A stretch of DNA of 64,000 nucleotides from Vibrio thalassae (GTDB lineage Bacteria; Pseudomonadota; Gammaproteobacteria; Enterobacterales; Vibrionaceae): positions 61,034 to 125,033 of the forward strand of contig NZ_OANU01000053.1 in assembly GCF_900089835.1 (NCBI RefSeq), in the 5' to 3' direction. The notes below the pieces were generated by a model that did no database searches, was not told where the DNA came from, and saw only the letters and a list, made by a program, of their open reading frames with translations. Below are positions 46,921 through 59,103 of this stretch, piece after piece (within the stretch, counting starts at the first letter, position 1; each line of letters begins with the position of its first letter). Both the position numbers and the translations under genes were made by a program.

Positions 46921-49900
46921 TTATGCCGTGGCTTGTTCCACTAATTTTTCGGCATCGTCTAATCGTTTGTTTTCACCAAAACCGCGAAGACCGACAACAT
47001 GAACATGCTCGTGATCTTTAAACACCTTACGCACTAATTTGTATGTAGTGCCTTTCTCAGGGCTGATATTCTCTGGCGCAGCAATAAGTAGCTGCATCCC
47101 TTGACGATCACACAATTCAAATAGTGTCGCGATGGATTTAGCATCAAGACGCGCAGCTTCATCTAAGAAGAGTAGACGACACGGCAAGATATCTTTACTG
47201 CGTAAGCGGCGAGATTCTTCTTCCCAACTTTGCACTACCATCAATAGGATAGACTGACCTGTACCGATAGCTTCACCGGTCGATAGCGCACCAGATTCGG
47301 CTTGTAGCCAACCATCCGAACCACGGTTAACCTCAACACTGAGTTCAAGATAGTTTCTGTAGTCCAGTAACTCTTCGCCCAATACTTGCGGCGAGCGTTG
47401 CCCCATATCGATATGTGGGTTAACACGCTGGAACAACTTAGCCATTGCTTCAGAGAAGGTATAACGGGTTGTCTCAAACAAGTCCTTGTGCTCACCGGTT
47501 AGGGCGACTAACAATTGCTCATGACTCTCACGAATCTTGACATTCAGTCTAACTCCTTTCACCTGGCCGAAATGAATATTCGACAGACCTTGGTTAAGCA
47601 TACGAATTCGGTTCTGCTCACGCTGAATCGTTTTCTTAATAATGCTTGATACCGACTCAGAGCTAATAGCCAAACGGTTTTCACGTTGCGTCAGCTCTTC
47701 GGTTAAGCGAGCCAGTTCCACTTCCATCTCTTCGATAGCTTCAACCGGATCATCGGTGCGAATGATATCCTGACGAATACGCTCTCTTAGATGTTGATAT
47801 ACCGCAATGTAGAACAAAACTTTACGTTCTGGTTTTGAAGTATCTTCCGACTGGCGCAGTGAATCGCGCAGATCTTCGTTGTCGGCGACAGCTAAACGCA
47901 ATGCCCCCAACGACTTATCTGACATTGAGCGTAATTCAGCGGCGCTCATATAAGCAAGTTCACGTTTGTGCAAGCGACGTTCAACATCATTAGCTTTAGC
48001 AAGACGTAATACGCTACACCACCCCGCTTTCGCCGCCACAACGTAGGTACGTAGTTCGATATATTCTTTCTGCACCTTTTTCAGACGTTTCGCCAAACCT
48101 TTCATTTCAAGTTCGGTGGACGTCATAGTTTTTTCGTACTCGCTCTTACGGGTACGAGAAGTTTGCAGTGCTAAATGAAGTTCGTCACGACGTTGCTCTG
48201 CGCGCTCCAATGCAGATTCGTCCGGAACAATCCCGTACTCCTGTAGCTCTGCTCTAAACTCTTGAACCGTCTCCAGTTTAGCTTGATGTGAGCTCTTTAG
48301 AGATGCCAATACTTGGTTGTATTGGTTGGCTTGCTCTTGAACTTGCTTTAAGCCTTCTCGCAAACGCGAACGCGTGGATTCAGCTTGGACTAATTTCGCT
48401 TTAAGTTGCTCACTAAGTTCACTGCTTTGATTCAACATATTCATAGAATCAGCATAAGCAAAGTAAGGACGACGTTCAGCCAAATCAGCAACGGCAAAGA
48501 TCTGAGCTTTTAACGTTTGCAGCGCTTTATCAGCACTTTGATATTGGCTAGTTAACGCATCAAATTGCTCTGGGTCACTATCTAGAACATTCACAACGGC
48601 AGCCAGTTTTTCTGCCGCTGCGCCGTGTTGCTGAATATAGCTCTTGGCCCCATTGAGCTCTTCAATTTGAGATTGAAGCTCTTGATGACGCTCCGCCAAA
48701 GTCTCATCGAATAGCACGTTAGCGCTGATAGATAAACGATCCAACAAACTCACGCACTGCTTAGATTTCGACAACTGCGCACTCGCTTGTTGCTCGCGCT
48801 GTTTGTTGTCATTGAGCTCACGCGCTATCTGGCTGCGAAGTTCACGGAAACGCGCCAGTTCCACTTCAGGATCGGCTTCAAACGCCAGCTGCATGTGCTC
48901 TGCTGCGAACGCATTGAACGCTTGATATAGGCGCTGCAGCTTTTGTGCATCAAACGCCGCTTTCGCGTGTTTTTCTACCGTTTCTTCACGTTGTTCACGG
49001 AGAAGCTCTAAACGCTGTTCACGTGCTGCGCGGCCAAACAGTGGGATCTTAGGAAAGCGTGAGTAACGCAGTTGGCGTTCATTAAGCTGAACACATACCG
49101 CACCATCAAGCTCATCAGCATCAAAGGAGCTATCATCAAAAGCATCGATGTCGCCCTCAATGATGTACAGATCTTCCGGACAATCATCAAGCTCAACCAG
49201 CTTTTCTTTAATACCGTCTAGGTTTGATACCACGATAGCATGACGCGCTGGGCCATACATTGCACTAAAGTAAGGTGCATCATCGATGGTGATATCATCA
49301 TAAATCTCAGACAGCAGAACGCCACCAAGCGTATCCGCCAGACCTTTCAAGCGAGGATCGTTTGAACCACCAGGTGAGGCAAGGCGTTCAATCTCAAGCT
49401 CTAGCTCTTCACGGCGTTTCGCCAGTGAGTCACGTTCAAAAGAGGTTTTACGCTCATTGTCATTAGTGGTTTGCATTGAACTGATGACATCTGCGCGATC
49501 CACCAGCTCCATGCCACTCTGCTCACGAAGGTCTTCCAATGCATTAAAGGATTTGATCCACTTCGGCGCGTAGCTCTCTAACTTGCTGATCTCAGACACA
49601 AACTCTTGTTCGCGCTGTTTGATCTCGCCTGATGCCTCGCGAAAAGCTTCAAGCTGCTGCTCGCACTCAAGTACACGCTCGCGTTGGCTCTCCGCTTCCA
49701 TTTCGAGATCCGCTTCGCTATCAACACGGATCCCAGCGCCACCAAGCTCGCTTGCCAGCTTCTGTGCTTGCTGCTGACGCTCAATGTTGTTCTCAAGTTC
49801 ACGATATTGGGCGCGAAGCTGAGCTTCATTTTTCAGTAGTTGACGATGTTCGTCTGCTTGTTTAATCGCCGTTTTCGCGACATGGCTTGCTTCACTACGC

Positions 49901-51369
49901 TCCACATCACCCGCAATCTGCTTGACCAGTGACAACGCTTGTTCAAACTGCTGTGCAGCGGCTGATGACATATCAAGGCGATGTTTAAGCTCAAGTAGCT
50001 CAGTTGTACTTTGTGACTCTTGCGATTTTAGTTGGCTGAGCGTTTCAACTGCGCCATCTTGATTCAATGATTCGTTTTCAAGCAGGTGGCGTGCTTTCTC
50101 AAGCGCTTGTACCGCTTGCTGATATTGCAGCGCACGCGTTTGCTGCACATCCAGCGCTTGCTGGTAATCAGCTAGCTGAGTCTTAAGGCTATCCACCTCT
50201 TCTTCCGCAAATGTCGCCTGCTCTTCAGCGGCAAGCTTACGCTCATTCGCTTCTTCTACGACCATCATCTGCTCTTCAAGACGCTCGTTTAGCTCTTCAA
50301 GATCTTCTTGGTAGCGCTCAATCTTCTCCTGTTGACGCAGAGCGTTTTGCACCAACAACAGGTGATCTTGCGCCGCTTGATGATCTTGCTCTAGACCTGA
50401 CTCATTCTCTACCAACATCGACAGTTCTTGCTGGACTTTGTTTAGCAGTTCATTTTGAGCAATGAGCGTTTGACGGGAGCCAAACAGCTCACCACGCAGT
50501 TTCATCGTTGTCTCGAGCTTGTTACGACGTTCATTAGCGTGGCGCATGTAGTCGGCTGCCACGTAATTGGTCGACTCGGTGATCAGATGTTTAAACAAAT
50601 CACGATCAGCTTGGGTGGTCTTGATTGCTTCAAGCGTTAAGCGGTTTTCACGTAGCGCAGATTCCATATCTTGGAACGCTTTCTTTACCCCACCATTTTG
50701 AGGTAATAAATAGTCACGCAGAGAACGGGTAATGGCACTTGAAATACCACCATAAAGCGAGGCTTCAATCAGACGATAGAACTTTGAGCGGTCGCTGCTA
50801 TTACGCAATTTCTTTGGCAACACACCAAACTCGAACATTTGTGCGTGATAATCAACAATCGAACTGAACGCTTTAAAATGAACGCCTTCCATATCGCTGA
50901 CTGCGTCTTTTACTTCATTGATTTGGCGGACGCGTGCATGGTTCTCAGACACGGCTTCTATCAGAATATCTGTCGGCTTTACGCTGCTTGGCAAACCTTG
51001 AATAATAAACGGTTTGATATCGACTTTTTTGTCTCGTCCAGCAACTTGCTGCAATTTGACCACAAACAGCACTCGTTGATTGCGTGAGTTCACAACATCA
51101 AGTGCTGAGTAACACGTGCCTGGTTGCAGTTTGCCGTACAGACCTTTATCTCTCGACGCCTGAGAACTGCCGGCTTCTGTGGTGTTTCTAAAGTGCAGCA
51201 AACTTTGATCGGGAATCAAAGCCGTAATAAAGGACGCCATTGTGGTGGATTTACCCGCGCCGTTACCCCCAGATAACGTGGTCACTAGGCTATCGATGTC
51301 AAAAGTACGTGCAAAGAAGCCGTTCCAGTTGACCATCGTCATTGATTGATATTTACCTCTTTCAATCAT
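46921..51369 (-). CDS. mukB: Chromosome partition protein MukB (SMC-like)
   Basis: A 1482-residue SMC-type condensin ATPase that organises and segregates the chromosome with MukE and MukF. The N-terminal head has Walker [12 protein letters not shown] at about residue 34. Long coiled coils flank a hinge near residues 650-800. The C-terminal head carries the signature [12 protein letters not shown] and Walker [12 protein letters not shown]. It overlaps mukE by 4 bases (ATGA). Last gene of cmoM-mukF-mukE-mukB. Confidence 0.97.
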   Translation of the reverse strand: MIERGKYQSMTMVNWNGFFARTFDIDSLVTTLSGGNGAGKSTTMASFITALIPDQSLLHFRNTTEAGSSQASRDKGLYGKLQPGTCYSALDVVNSRNQRVLFVVKLQQVAGRDKKVDIKPFIIQGLPSSVKPTDILIEAVSENHARVRQINEVKDAVSDMEGVHFKAFSSIVDYHAQMFEFGVLPKKLRNSSDRSKFYRLIEASLYGGISSAITRSLRDYLLPQNGGVKKAFQDMESALRENRLTLEAIKTTQADRDLFKHLITESTNYVAADYMRHANERRNKLETTMKLRGELFGSRQTLIAQNELLNKVQQELSMLVENESGLEQDHQAAQDHLLLVQNALRQQEKIERYQEDLEELNERLEEQMMVVEEANERKLAAEEQATFAEEEVDSLKTQLADYQQALDVQQTRALQYQQAVQALEKARHLLENESLNQDGAVETLSQLKSQESQSTTELLELKHRLDMSSAAAQQFEQALSLVKQIAGDVERSEASHVAKTAIKQADEHRQLLKNEAQLRAQYRELENNIERQQQAQKLASELGGAGIRVDSEADLEMEAESQRERVLECEQQLEAFREASGEIKQREQEFVSEISKLESYAPKWIKSFNALEDLREQSGMELVDRADVISSMQTTNDNERKTSFERDSLAKRREELELEIERLASPGGSNDPRLKGLADTLGGVLLSEIYDDITIDDAPYFSAMYGPARHAIVVSNLDGIKEKLVELDDCPEDLYIIEGDIDAFDDSSFDADELDGAVCVQLNERQLRYSRFPKIPLFGRAAREQRLELLREQREETVEKHAKAAFDAQKLQRLYQAFNAFAAEHMQLAFEADPEVELARFRELRSQIARELNDNKQREQQASAQLSKSKQCVSLLDRLSISANVLFDETLAERHQELQSQIEELNGAKSYIQQHGAAAEKLAAVVNVLDSDPEQFDALTSQYQSADKALQTLKAQIFAVADLAERRPYFAYADSMNMLNQSSELSEQLKAKLVQAESTRSRLREGLKQVQEQANQYNQVLASLKSSHQAKLETVQEFRAELQEYGIVPDESALERAEQRRDELHLALQTSRTRKSEYEKTMTSTELEMKGLAKRLKKVQKEYIELRTYVVAAKAGWCSVLRLAKANDVERRLHKRELAYMSAAELRSMSDKSLGALRLAVADNEDLRDSLRQSEDTSKPERKVLFYIAVYQHLRERIRQDIIRTDDPVEAIEEMEVELARLTEELTQRENRLAISSESVSSIIKKTIQREQNRIRMLNQGLSNIHFGQVKGVRLNVKIRESHEQLLVALTGEHKDLFETTRYTFSEAMAKLFQRVNPHIDMGQRSPQVLGEELLDYRNYLELSVEVNRGSDGWLQAESGALSTGEAIGTGQSILLMVVQSWEEESRRLRSKDILPCRLLFLDEAARLDAKSIATLFELCDRQGMQLLIAAPENISPEKGTTYKLVRKVFKDHEHVHVVGLRGFGENKRLDDAEKLVEQATA

Positions 51370-52112
51370 ACGTCAGTCTCCTGATCTTGTTGTTGAGTAT
51401 CCATGGGCTGTTCTGTTAACTCTGTCACTTTCACTTCTTCATCTGGGATCAAGCTACCTTGAGATGGCACTTGGCTGTGCGCCACTGCTTCGCCATCACG
51501 GATCAATCTCAATTGAGCATCGCGCATATCATCACCAACCCTAACGTCAGCGCCAAAGCGAAACACGGCTTCACTGATACGGAATTTACCCGTGTCGCCA
51601 ATTGAGATCGTCATACCTAAACGACGCAAACGACGTAACGACGTACGAACTTTTTCAAACAGTTTCTCTTTATCAAGGTCAGAGCCAGTCGCGCGATTAG
51701 TGACAAGGCGCATCAGTTTCTTTTCATCAGCAAGTGCCAACAGCTCGTCATACAGTTCTTGATTGGTAAAAATGCCTTCATGCGCTAAGCGCTCTGGGCT
51801 CAAATACAAAAAGCACAATACTTTACCCACGAGCATATCTAATTCTGATAATACGCTGCGACCGATTAACGTGGTTGAACGAGGGCGCAGATAGAAGAAA
51901 CCTTCAGGTGCTTTCACCAATTCGGTGTTATAGCGCTGATAGAAACTCGCCAGTTCCACATCGAAATCACACAAAAGAGCGTGATTATCCAAGTCCTCTG
52001 AAGAGATGTGTTTACCCGCACGAAGCGCACTATCTAGTGCAGGGAAAAGCGGATTTGTAATCGCTTTTGCCAGTTTTTCTGGCATGTATTCGTCAATATT
52101 TGTCGATGACAT
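51366..52112 (-). CDS. mukE: Chromosome partition protein MukE
   Basis: A 248-residue kite-type winged-helix protein that binds MukF and DNA in the MukBEF complex. The open frame reaches 49 codons into mukF, but ATG 52112 gives the family start ([20 protein letters not shown]), with AGGT ahead of it inside the mukF end. It overlaps mukB by 4 bases. Confidence 0.94.
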   Translation of the reverse strand: MSSTNIDEYMPEKLAKAITNPLFPALDSALRAGKHISSEDLDNHALLCDFDVELASFYQRYNTELVKAPEGFFYLRPRSTTLIGRSVLSELDMLVGKVLCFLYLSPERLAHEGIFTNQELYDELLALADEKKLMRLVTNRATGSDLDKEKLFEKVRTSLRRLRRLGMTISIGDTGKFRISEAVFRFGADVRVGDDMRDAQLRLIRDGEAVAHSQVPSQGSLIPDEEVKVTELTEQPMDTQQQDQETDV

Positions 52113-53430
52113 TTGCTTGTACCTTTGCGCCAAAATCATTGATAGCTTGCCAATCGGGTTGAATGGCTGAGTAATCGGATTGGGAATAGCCCAATCGAAC
52201 TGCTTGGTCCACAACAATTCTCGCGAGATCGAAATGATGAGAGTGTGGGTGTGCCGCAAGATAATCTCTGAGCACTATGCCTAAATCAATTGGAGCACCT
52301 TGCTCTTTATGCACTTTCAGCATGTCCCCAATGCGCTCGGCAAGTTCATCATTTACTTGTTCAAATTCTTCATATTCCACTTCAAGTGGCACAGCCCCTG
52401 TGACTTCGTCATTACGAAGTACTAAAGCTTCATCACGAAGGTCAGTGAGTTTTTCTGCGTCGGCATAAGTTAAATACCATGGCGCATCAAAGTAGTCGGT
52501 CACGGACTGGCGAAGTCTTTGGCTGAACGCTCGGTTTTGATCCATATCGATCGCAGTACGGATAAACTTATGTACGTGGCGATCGTAGCCAATCCATAAG
52601 TCGATCGCTTGCTGACCCCAGCTAATGATTCGATCCAGCTTCATTTGCAAGCCAAAGAGTGCCTCTCCCACAAACTCAAGTTCATCGTCTCCATAGACGA
52701 TCTCTTGGATATCTAGAATTTGAGTTTGTAGTTCATCCCCAGCAGCTTGCAGAGTATCTTGAAGTTCTCGAAGATTCGCAGAAGTCTCGGATAGCAAAGC
52801 CTCACAGTTATTGATGGCTTCTCGCCAGTCTTTATTGAGTAGCTCTGCAATTTGCAATTTGACCGACTGCTGCTGCTCATCCATAACTCGTTGGTTCAAA
52901 TCAATCTGATCGAAAATCTCACCCACAGAGTATTTCAGAACGCCAAATACGTTCTTACGCCAATGCCCAACCGTACCACCTTCCTGAGCGGCGAGAATGG
53001 CTTTTGCCATTTCATCGGCCACCATCGAAAGCTGGATCGATAGTCTGAGTTTGGAGAACTCACGATGCCTGACATAATAATCGGTTATGCCAATCGCAAG
53101 TGGACTTAGACGATAGATGCTTGCACCGTCGTTTATCTCACTGGTAAAACGACTTAACAGCCTCTGTTTAACTAATTCATTAATCGCATTATTGGCACGA
53201 AACGCGGTCGCTTCGCCCGTTTGCTCGAACTGTTGCGTGACGATCTTGAACGCATCGTGTAGTTCGCCTTCCCCCAGTTCTTCATCAAATCTTTCATTAC
53301 TCAGTACCGCAATAGATATGAGAAATGCCAACCGTTCAGTGGAAAGATTCAATGCAAAATCATGCTGTTTGACCCAGCCGACGAGTTCATCAATCGGTCG
53401 GTCATCTGCATTTAGAGTGTTATCACTCAT
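52093..53430 (-). CDS. mukF: Chromosome partition protein MukF (kleisin)
   Basis: A 445-residue kleisin that bridges the MukB heads and recruits MukE. N-terminal winged helix ([20 protein letters not shown]), a helical middle and a C-terminal winged helix are as expected. ATG 53430, with AGGAAAG upstream, matches the known start; the frame opens 26 codons earlier. Its ATG overlaps the cmoM stop as ATGA. Confidence 0.95.
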   Translation of the reverse strand: MSDNTLNADDRPIDELVGWVKQHDFALNLSTERLAFLISIAVLSNERFDEELGEGELHDAFKIVTQQFEQTGEATAFRANNAINELVKQRLLSRFTSEINDGASIYRLSPLAIGITDYYVRHREFSKLRLSIQLSMVADEMAKAILAAQEGGTVGHWRKNVFGVLKYSVGEIFDQIDLNQRVMDEQQQSVKLQIAELLNKDWREAINNCEALLSETSANLRELQDTLQAAGDELQTQILDIQEIVYGDDELEFVGEALFGLQMKLDRIISWGQQAIDLWIGYDRHVHKFIRTAIDMDQNRAFSQRLRQSVTDYFDAPWYLTYADAEKLTDLRDEALVLRNDEVTGAVPLEVEYEEFEQVNDELAERIGDMLKVHKEQGAPIDLGIVLRDYLAAHPHSHHFDLARIVVDQAVRLGYSQSDYSAIQPDWQAINDFGAKVQANVIDKY

Positions 53431-54221
53431 GGTCTTTCCTGTAAATGTTTTTTCCTCGCCCATACATGTATGTATCGGCCCATGGAGAGATAAGGTTCTT
53501 GGCGACACAACTGCTGTTCTAGTTTTAGAACATCCTCAGCGGTGTAGTCTCCCATGTATTGCATATTGCCAATGTAGTCGCTGAATGAACGAATACCAGA
53601 TTTGCCACATATTTCAAACCCCGCATCCTCTATCCATTGATACACTTCCTCTGGCTTTAGCCCTTTTTGTGGCTGAAGCTTGAATCTTTTTCTATGTGGC
53701 ATGCCGTCAAGTACATGCGGAATATTGCCACATATAACGTTCTTAAATACCAATCCATGATGGTTGTAAAACATGACAGACGCGATACCACCAGGTTTTA
53801 CTTGCTGCAAAACCGCTTCTAGCGCAGGTTTAGGCTCCGCTAGCCACTCCATCACGGCATGAAACAACACTAAATCTACTGGTTGAGTCAAATGTTCGGC
53901 GATACTTTGTACCGGGCTGTGTACCCAGCGATATTGCGAGAGTAGCCCGTTTTTTTCAACATCAGCTTGCGCCAACTTAAGCATTTCAGAAGAGAGGTCA
54001 CATAATGTGATCTTATGCCCCCTGTTTGCAATTCGTTGCGAAACCTGCCCTAATCCACCACCAGCATCTAAAACTTCTAGCGCTTTTCTTGTATCATCCA
54101 GCGCATCGAGAGCTTGGGTTAAGTCTTCCCAAACAATAGTTTGGCGAATTTCACCCTTCTCTGAGCCGTAAATATTTTTTGCAAATTTGTGGGCGATATC
54201 GTCGAAATTTCGGTCTTGCAT
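53427..54221 (-). CDS. cmoM: tRNA uridine-5-oxyacetate carboxyl methyltransferase CmoM
   Basis: A 264-residue SAM-dependent class I methyltransferase (formerly SmtA) that makes mcmo5U at the wobble position of certain tRNAs. SAM motif I is [12 protein letters not shown] at about residues 50-61. Linked to mukF by a 4-base overlap, as in E. coli. ATG 54221 is used; a GTG lies just upstream. It diverges from elyC. Confidence 0.93.
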   Translation of the reverse strand: MQDRNFDDIAHKFAKNIYGSEKGEIRQTIVWEDLTQALDALDDTRKALEVLDAGGGLGQVSQRIANRGHKITLCDLSSEMLKLAQADVEKNGLLSQYRWVHSPVQSIAEHLTQPVDLVLFHAVMEWLAEPKPALEAVLQQVKPGGIASVMFYNHHGLVFKNVICGNIPHVLDGMPHRKRFKLQPQKGLKPEEVYQWIEDAGFEICGKSGIRSFSDYIGNMQYMGDYTAEDVLKLEQQLCRQEPYLSMGRYIHVWARKKHLQERP

Positions 54222-54338
54222 CACGGTATATTGAGTTAAGATAACCAGTTATACAGCTATTCTGTCATATAAGTGACAGGAATAAAGGGGCAACTCCCTT
54301 TTTTAGCGTTAAGTGGTGTTTTTTCGGACTATTATTCT

Positions 54339-55232
54339 ATGTTTGAGCTGAAAAAGGTTGTGTCTTCATTACTAATGCCTTTACCTGCCATGTTAATTCT
54401 TGGTTTCTTGGGCTTAGTTCTCATCATGTTTACGGCACGCCGTAAACTCGGAAGCCTGATTATTCTCGTGTCTCTGTGTGGGACTTTTCTTATTTCATTC
54501 CAACCGTTATCTAGCCGCCTCTTGATGCCACTTGAGCGTCAGTACAGTGCTTTCTTGCCAATTAACCAAACCATTGACTACGTCATGGTGCTTGGCGGTG
54601 GACATGTGGTCGATGATCAAATTCCACCTACTTCGGAGCTGAGCCGAGCCTCGTTAATGCGTTTGAGTGAAGGTATTCGTATTCTCAGAATGTACCCCGG
54701 AGCAAAGCTCATTCTATCCGGTTATGATGGTGGAACTGGTGTTAGCCACGCAAGGACGATGGCCAAAGTCGCTCTGGCATTAGGGGTTTCAAAGCCAGAT
54801 ATCATTTTATTGGAAACCGCGAAAGATACTTGGGAGGAAGCTCGTCAAGCCGCTGCCTTTGTACAAAATAAACAGCTTGTTTTGGTAACATCAGCCAGTC
54901 ATATGAAGCGTGCCATGTACGAATTCGAAGCGGCAGGTTTAACGCCATACCCTGCACCAACTAACTTCTTAGCACAAAAAGAGATTGAGCAGGCTTGGCA
55001 AAAGTACACACCATCATCTCGGTACTTAGAGCAGACTGAGCGCTATTGGCACGAGACAACGGGACTAATTTGGCAAGACCTTCGGGAATGGGTCGCTAAC
55101 GAAGGCAATCAAGAATTTATGCCTTCTGTGTCTGAATTAGAGTCTTCTGCAGATGCTGATAAAATCACACAACAAGACATCGAAGCTCAACTGGCCCCAG
55201 AGGAATCTCAAGAGCCAGCAAAAGCGCAATAA
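54339..55232 (+). CDS. elyC: Envelope biogenesis factor ElyC (YcbC)
   Basis: A 297-residue inner-membrane protein with two N-terminal helices (to about residue 65) and a DUF218 domain with VMVLGGG and SGYDGGTG. ElyC is needed in E. coli for peptidoglycan precursor metabolism at low temperature through undecaprenyl phosphate supply. The frame opens 22 codons earlier; ATG 54339 gives the family start MFELKKVVSS. Its place next to cmoM-muk is conserved. Confidence 0.9.
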   Translation: MFELKKVVSSLLMPLPAMLILGFLGLVLIMFTARRKLGSLIILVSLCGTFLISFQPLSSRLLMPLERQYSAFLPINQTIDYVMVLGGGHVVDDQIPPTSELSRASLMRLSEGIRILRMYPGAKLILSGYDGGTGVSHARTMAKVALALGVSKPDIILLETAKDTWEEARQAAAFVQNKQLVLVTSASHMKRAMYEFEAAGLTPYPAPTNFLAQKEIEQAWQKYTPSSRYLEQTERYWHETTGLIWQDLREWVANEGNQEFMPSVSELESSADADKITQQDIEAQLAPEESQEPAKAQ

Positions 55233-55251
55233 TGTTTGATGCACAAATTAG

Positions 55252-55281
55252 AACGCCTCACGTAAAGTGAGGCGTTTTTTT
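55252..55281 (+). terminator. Terminator of elyC, also facing the chitinase gene
   Basis: AACGCCTCAC-GTAAA-GTGAGGCGTT followed by T's. It runs into the last codon of the converging chitinase gene. Confidence 0.9.
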
Positions 55282-57853
55282 ATTGCTGCTCCAACTGTTC
55301 CAGTTTCGCTTTCACAGGTTTTGAAAAGTTAAATCCATCATGTTGATCCCAATTGATCGACCACGTCATCACCCCTCCAAAGTTTGGGTATGGTCGTTCT
55401 GGAATCACGCTATCACATCGACTCTTGGTTACGAGACAATCTAATGCGGCGTCGATGTTGGCAATGGGCGCTTGACCAGAATTAGCCGAACTAGGCCCAG
55501 ATGGAAGGCCGATAGCAACTTGATCATCTCTCAAAGGCATAAACCGACTGCCATCAGCAAGTTCAAACCCTTCAATGAGCATTTTCGATGCCGCGACCAT
55601 CATATCGACGGACCCCTCTGGCGCCGCGCCTGTTGTGTAGGGGTTTGCCAGTCCACCATTGTTATAGAGCTGGACATGCAGCAGATCTAACATATCGCGA
55701 ACCTGATCTATCATCGGAATATAAGCCCCCCAAATACCAGAATACGCGACCATTCCTCCTTGAACGTATGGATGTTCAGGTGCCATGGTCAAATACATAT
55801 CCCCGGCCATATTGGCTTCTATCGCACGTAGTGCTCTTGGCAAACGCGCTTGGATTTGGCTGCCATGTACTAAGTTAGATCCACTTTCCAAATCGATATC
55901 CAGCCCGTCAAATCCCCATTCTTCTATGATATTACTTAGGCTGGAGACGAAGGCCGCCTCATCTGAGTCGGTATTCAACGTAATGGTGCCTTCTGCTCCC
56001 CCTAAAGACAGAACGAAAATCTTACCTTCAGCTTGTAGTGCTTTGATATCTTGTTTGAATTGTAGGGGGTCGAGCGGAGCGCAATCGGAACGAATATCGC
56101 CATTGTAGAGATTAAAATGAACGGTTCCATTACTGTTACGATCATTATCGGCAAAGGCGATATCGATAATATCCCAGTCTTTAGACATTTGATTGAGTGG
56201 GATCGGGCAACCCGAACCATTGACAAAATTATGCCAGTAGCCAATCAGTTTGTGTTTAGGCTGAACCACAGATTTAGCGCTCACCATGATGCTGTCGGAC
56301 GCAACACTGTTACCTTGAGCATCACTTGCAACCACATTCAATTGGTAGGTTCCTACTGAAGGCGGCGTCCATACAAATACGTAAGGTTGCGTACTGGCTA
56401 CAGCACTACTTTGACCGTTTACAAACAGCGCTACTTGAGTCACATTACTTTGTAATGAGGTAGCTTGAGCGCTCACCAACACGGGCTTATCAACTGCTAC
56501 AACGCTGCCAGAAATGGGGTCGGTGACGGATGTAACAATAACACTATCACTGACATTGATCGTTCGCTTAACACTTGTTTTCAATCCGTCATTATCGGTT
56601 GCGACGATCTCAAGGTCGACTGCGTCTAGCAAGTTGGCGTTCCATGTCCATTGATAAGGAGGTTGCGGTAACGCTCCAAGAGTCATTCCACCGACAAAGG
56701 CTTCTACTGATACGATTGTTCCATCTTCATCGTTTGAACTCGCCAAAATAGAAACATCGCTTGCCAATAACACCGTGTCTCCCGGCTGTGGGCTATCAAA
56801 TGTCACTGAGGGTGGCGATGAACACGCCCCTTGCGTCGTCCATGCCTCTTGCCAATGCTGCCCAACACCTGGTTCGTATGCCCAAGCTGCATTGGAAGCG
56901 CACCATCCTGCGACATCACACTGGAATAGCGTATTGTTATGCGTTACCAACGCACCCTGAGAATAACTGGAACCAAGCACATACGGCGACGCGTTAGAAC
57001 AGCGGCCCCCTGAAGATACTGGTGTCACTGAGATAGAAATTTGTGGCGATTCGGACTTCGCACCTTGATCATCCGTGGCAATCGCGACAACAGTATAGTC
57101 ACCCGCTTCATTGGGCTGCCATTGGTATTCCCACGGAGCGGTATTAACCATAGCAACAGTGTTGCCGTTAACGTTGAAGTGTACTTCACTTACCACACCA
57201 TCTGCATCTGATGCTTGTGCTGACAGCAGCATGTTATCACCAAGAGCAATAGTCTCTGTATCCATTGATAACGTGACTTTTGGATGCTGGTTTTCAACAT
57301 CCCCCACGGTAAAAGTACGACTTACTGTGGTAGTGATTCCTTGGTCATCTTTAGCGACAACATCGAGCTGATAGTTGCCCGCTTGCGTCAACCACGAGAC
57401 TGAATACGGTACGGTTGTGACTGTGGCTATTAACTCGCCCTGTAGCAGAAACTGTACTTCTCTAATTTGCCCATCACTGTCGCTGGCACTGGCTTCAAAA
57501 GTCATCAAATTACCCGAAGTAAGGCTGGCTCCTTGTATCGGCGACAGGACATTCACATTCGGAGGCTGGGTCGCCCCTCGCCCATCACACTGACCTAACA
57601 AACTCCACTCTTGCCACGGCCCTGAATACTCTGAAGGACTGACGCTCTGACTCCACCAATTGGCCTGATAAGCAGCAGCTTCTTGAACTACCTTTTGCCC
57701 TCCACTGTAGGCCAAATCAGCCTGCCACTCGGAAAGACCATCACATTGATAAGTGTCAGAAAAGCTGGGAAAAGAACAAAGCAGCAATGGTAAAGTCAGG
57801 TAACTTATCCTCCGCTTTATTGTGATAAATTGAACACCACTGATCGCATCCAT
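55280..57853 (-). CDS. Secreted modular GH18 chitinase with chitin-binding and Ig-like domains
   Basis: An 857-residue exported protein. In order: a signal sequence to about residue 33; a CBM5/12-type chitin-binding domain (YQANWWSQ onward); two Ig-like/cadherin-like repeats; a second CBM5/12 domain (residues about 285-345); two more Ig-like repeats; then a GH18 barrel from about residue 535 with the catalytic motif DGLDIDLES. It should cut chitin outside the cell, with the CBMs holding it on the polymer. ATG 57853 follows AAGGG; the open frame starts at a GTG 36 bases earlier. It lies between elyC and torR. Confidence 0.9.
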   Translation of the reverse strand: MDAISGVQFITIKRRISYLTLPLLLCSFPSFSDTYQCDGLSEWQADLAYSGGQKVVQEAAAYQANWWSQSVSPSEYSGPWQEWSLLGQCDGRGATQPPNVNVLSPIQGASLTSGNLMTFEASASDSDGQIREVQFLLQGELIATVTTVPYSVSWLTQAGNYQLDVVAKDDQGITTTVSRTFTVGDVENQHPKVTLSMDTETIALGDNMLLSAQASDADGVVSEVHFNVNGNTVAMVNTAPWEYQWQPNEAGDYTVVAIATDDQGAKSESPQISISVTPVSSGGRCSNASPYVLGSSYSQGALVTHNNTLFQCDVAGWCASNAAWAYEPGVGQHWQEAWTTQGACSSPPSVTFDSPQPGDTVLLASDVSILASSNDEDGTIVSVEAFVGGMTLGALPQPPYQWTWNANLLDAVDLEIVATDNDGLKTSVKRTINVSDSVIVTSVTDPISGSVVAVDKPVLVSAQATSLQSNVTQVALFVNGQSSAVASTQPYVFVWTPPSVGTYQLNVVASDAQGNSVASDSIMVSAKSVVQPKHKLIGYWHNFVNGSGCPIPLNQMSKDWDIIDIAFADNDRNSNGTVHFNLYNGDIRSDCAPLDPLQFKQDIKALQAEGKIFVLSLGGAEGTITLNTDSDEAAFVSSLSNIIEEWGFDGLDIDLESGSNLVHGSQIQARLPRALRAIEANMAGDMYLTMAPEHPYVQGGMVAYSGIWGAYIPMIDQVRDMLDLLHVQLYNNGGLANPYTTGAAPEGSVDMMVAASKMLIEGFELADGSRFMPLRDDQVAIGLPSGPSSANSGQAPIANIDAALDCLVTKSRCDSVIPERPYPNFGGVMTWSINWDQHDGFNFSKPVKAKLEQLEQQ

Positions 57854-58053
57854 ATAAAAGCCCTTGTGTTGAACATTAGTACTATCCACCGCTTCCTGCC
57901 GCTATAACGTTGCAGGGATTCAGTTACAAAATAGTTCAATCAAAAATGGCGATTTTGAACTTAATGCCAGTTTGCGTATCTATTCGAGGCAGTTAACAAA
58001 ATCAACCTCTCATTGCATTTAATATATCGAAGAAAATCAACCTTGCTTCCAAT

Positions 58054-58089
58054 AAAAAACCCCAGAGTATCGAAATGATAATCTGGGGC
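58054..58089 (-). terminator. Terminator of torR
   Basis: On the minus strand GCCCCAGA and TCTGGGG pair, with an inner TATC/GATA extension, followed by T6. Confidence 0.85.
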
Positions 58090-58112
58090 TCACAAAAGCT
58101 TAAAACACAGTG

Positions 58113-58823
58113 TTAGTCACCAGCGAACATGTATCCTTCACCATGAACGGTGATAAAGATCTGTGGGTTCTTCGGATCAGGCTCCATCTTCGCACGCATG
58201 CGTCGGATCAACACGTCGATGGTACGATCATTAGGTGCGTCTACTCTGTGGCTAATCATATTCAGTATACGCTCTCGACTAAGCACCTGATTTGGATACG
58301 CCGACAAGGCGACCAACAATTCATATTCTGCTTTAGTAAGCTTCACTGGCTCACCATTATTACTGAGCGAGCGACGCTGCTTGTCAAAAACCCATTCACC
58401 AAAGTAAATCAAATTTTCGTTCTGAATCGACTCTTCAATTACAGGTTGCTTTCTTGCAAGAGAAATTCGCCACAACAAGTTTTTGACGCGAACCAACAGT
58501 TCCCTTAGTTCAAATGGCTTAGTTACGTAGTCGTCGGCACCCATTTCTAAACCAACAATACGATCGATACTGTCTGTGCGCCCAGTAACTAAAATAATTC
58601 CGATATCTGACTGACTTCTTAGTTCACGCGTTAGCATCAGCCCATCTTCTTTTGGCAAATTGATATCGAGCATGACTAAGTCAATACTCGACTCCTGTAG
58701 AATCTGACGCATTTGTTCGCCACTTTCCGCTTCGCTTACCACGTAGCCTTCACTTTCGAAGTAACCGGCAAGCTTACTACGGGTAACGACATCATCTTCC
58801 ACTACCAATACGTGATATTTCAT
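58113..58823 (-). CDS. torR: TMAO response regulator TorR (OmpR family)
   Basis: A 236-residue response regulator. The receiver domain has the acidic pair in VVEDD, phospho-acceptor Asp in VMLDINLP and Lys in VTKPFE; the winged helix begins near residue 135 and has NDRTIDVLIRRMRAK. It is closest in pattern to TorR (GLMLTRELR, GIILVTGR, IDRIVGLEMGADDYVTKPFELRELLVRVKNLLWR). The sensor TorS/TorT genes are not in the window. Divergent from torD. ATG 58823 is preferred to the TTG five codons earlier. Confidence 0.9.
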   Translation of the reverse strand: MKYHVLVVEDDVVTRSKLAGYFESEGYVVSEAESGEQMRQILQESSIDLVMLDINLPKEDGLMLTRELRSQSDIGIILVTGRTDSIDRIVGLEMGADDYVTKPFELRELLVRVKNLLWRISLARKQPVIEESIQNENLIYFGEWVFDKQRRSLSNNGEPVKLTKAEYELLVALSAYPNQVLSRERILNMISHRVDAPNDRTIDVLIRRMRAKMEPDPKNPQIFITVHGEGYMFAGD

Positions 58824-59103
58824 GCCTTTCTTTCTCAATCTTTCAATGACAGGGTCATTCTATTCATAATTAGTCACAATTCTAGCCTACATTGACGCGA
58901 ATTAAAGAAAACTTGCCTTTTCTTGATTCAAAACAAATAGAATTCTCAAGTTAGAATATGCAACAGAGATCTTCTTTACATTCTTACATCGTTTTTTGCC
59001 GTGTTCATAACCCGTCATTTTCTCACCTTTTTTTTCACATCAATGATTACTGTTGTTCATCTTTATTCGCTAAACTAGAAGTAACACTTTTGGAGAGAAG
59101 AAA
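58824..59103. promoter_or_regulatory. torR-torD divergent control region with TorR-box-like decamers
   Basis: On the plus strand GTGTTCATAA (59001-59010) and TTGTTCATCT (59053-59062) each match 8 of 10 positions of CTGTTCATAT. They are 52 bases apart, about five helix turns. This suggests TorR control of torD and autoregulation of torR. Binding is inferred. Confidence 0.5.
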
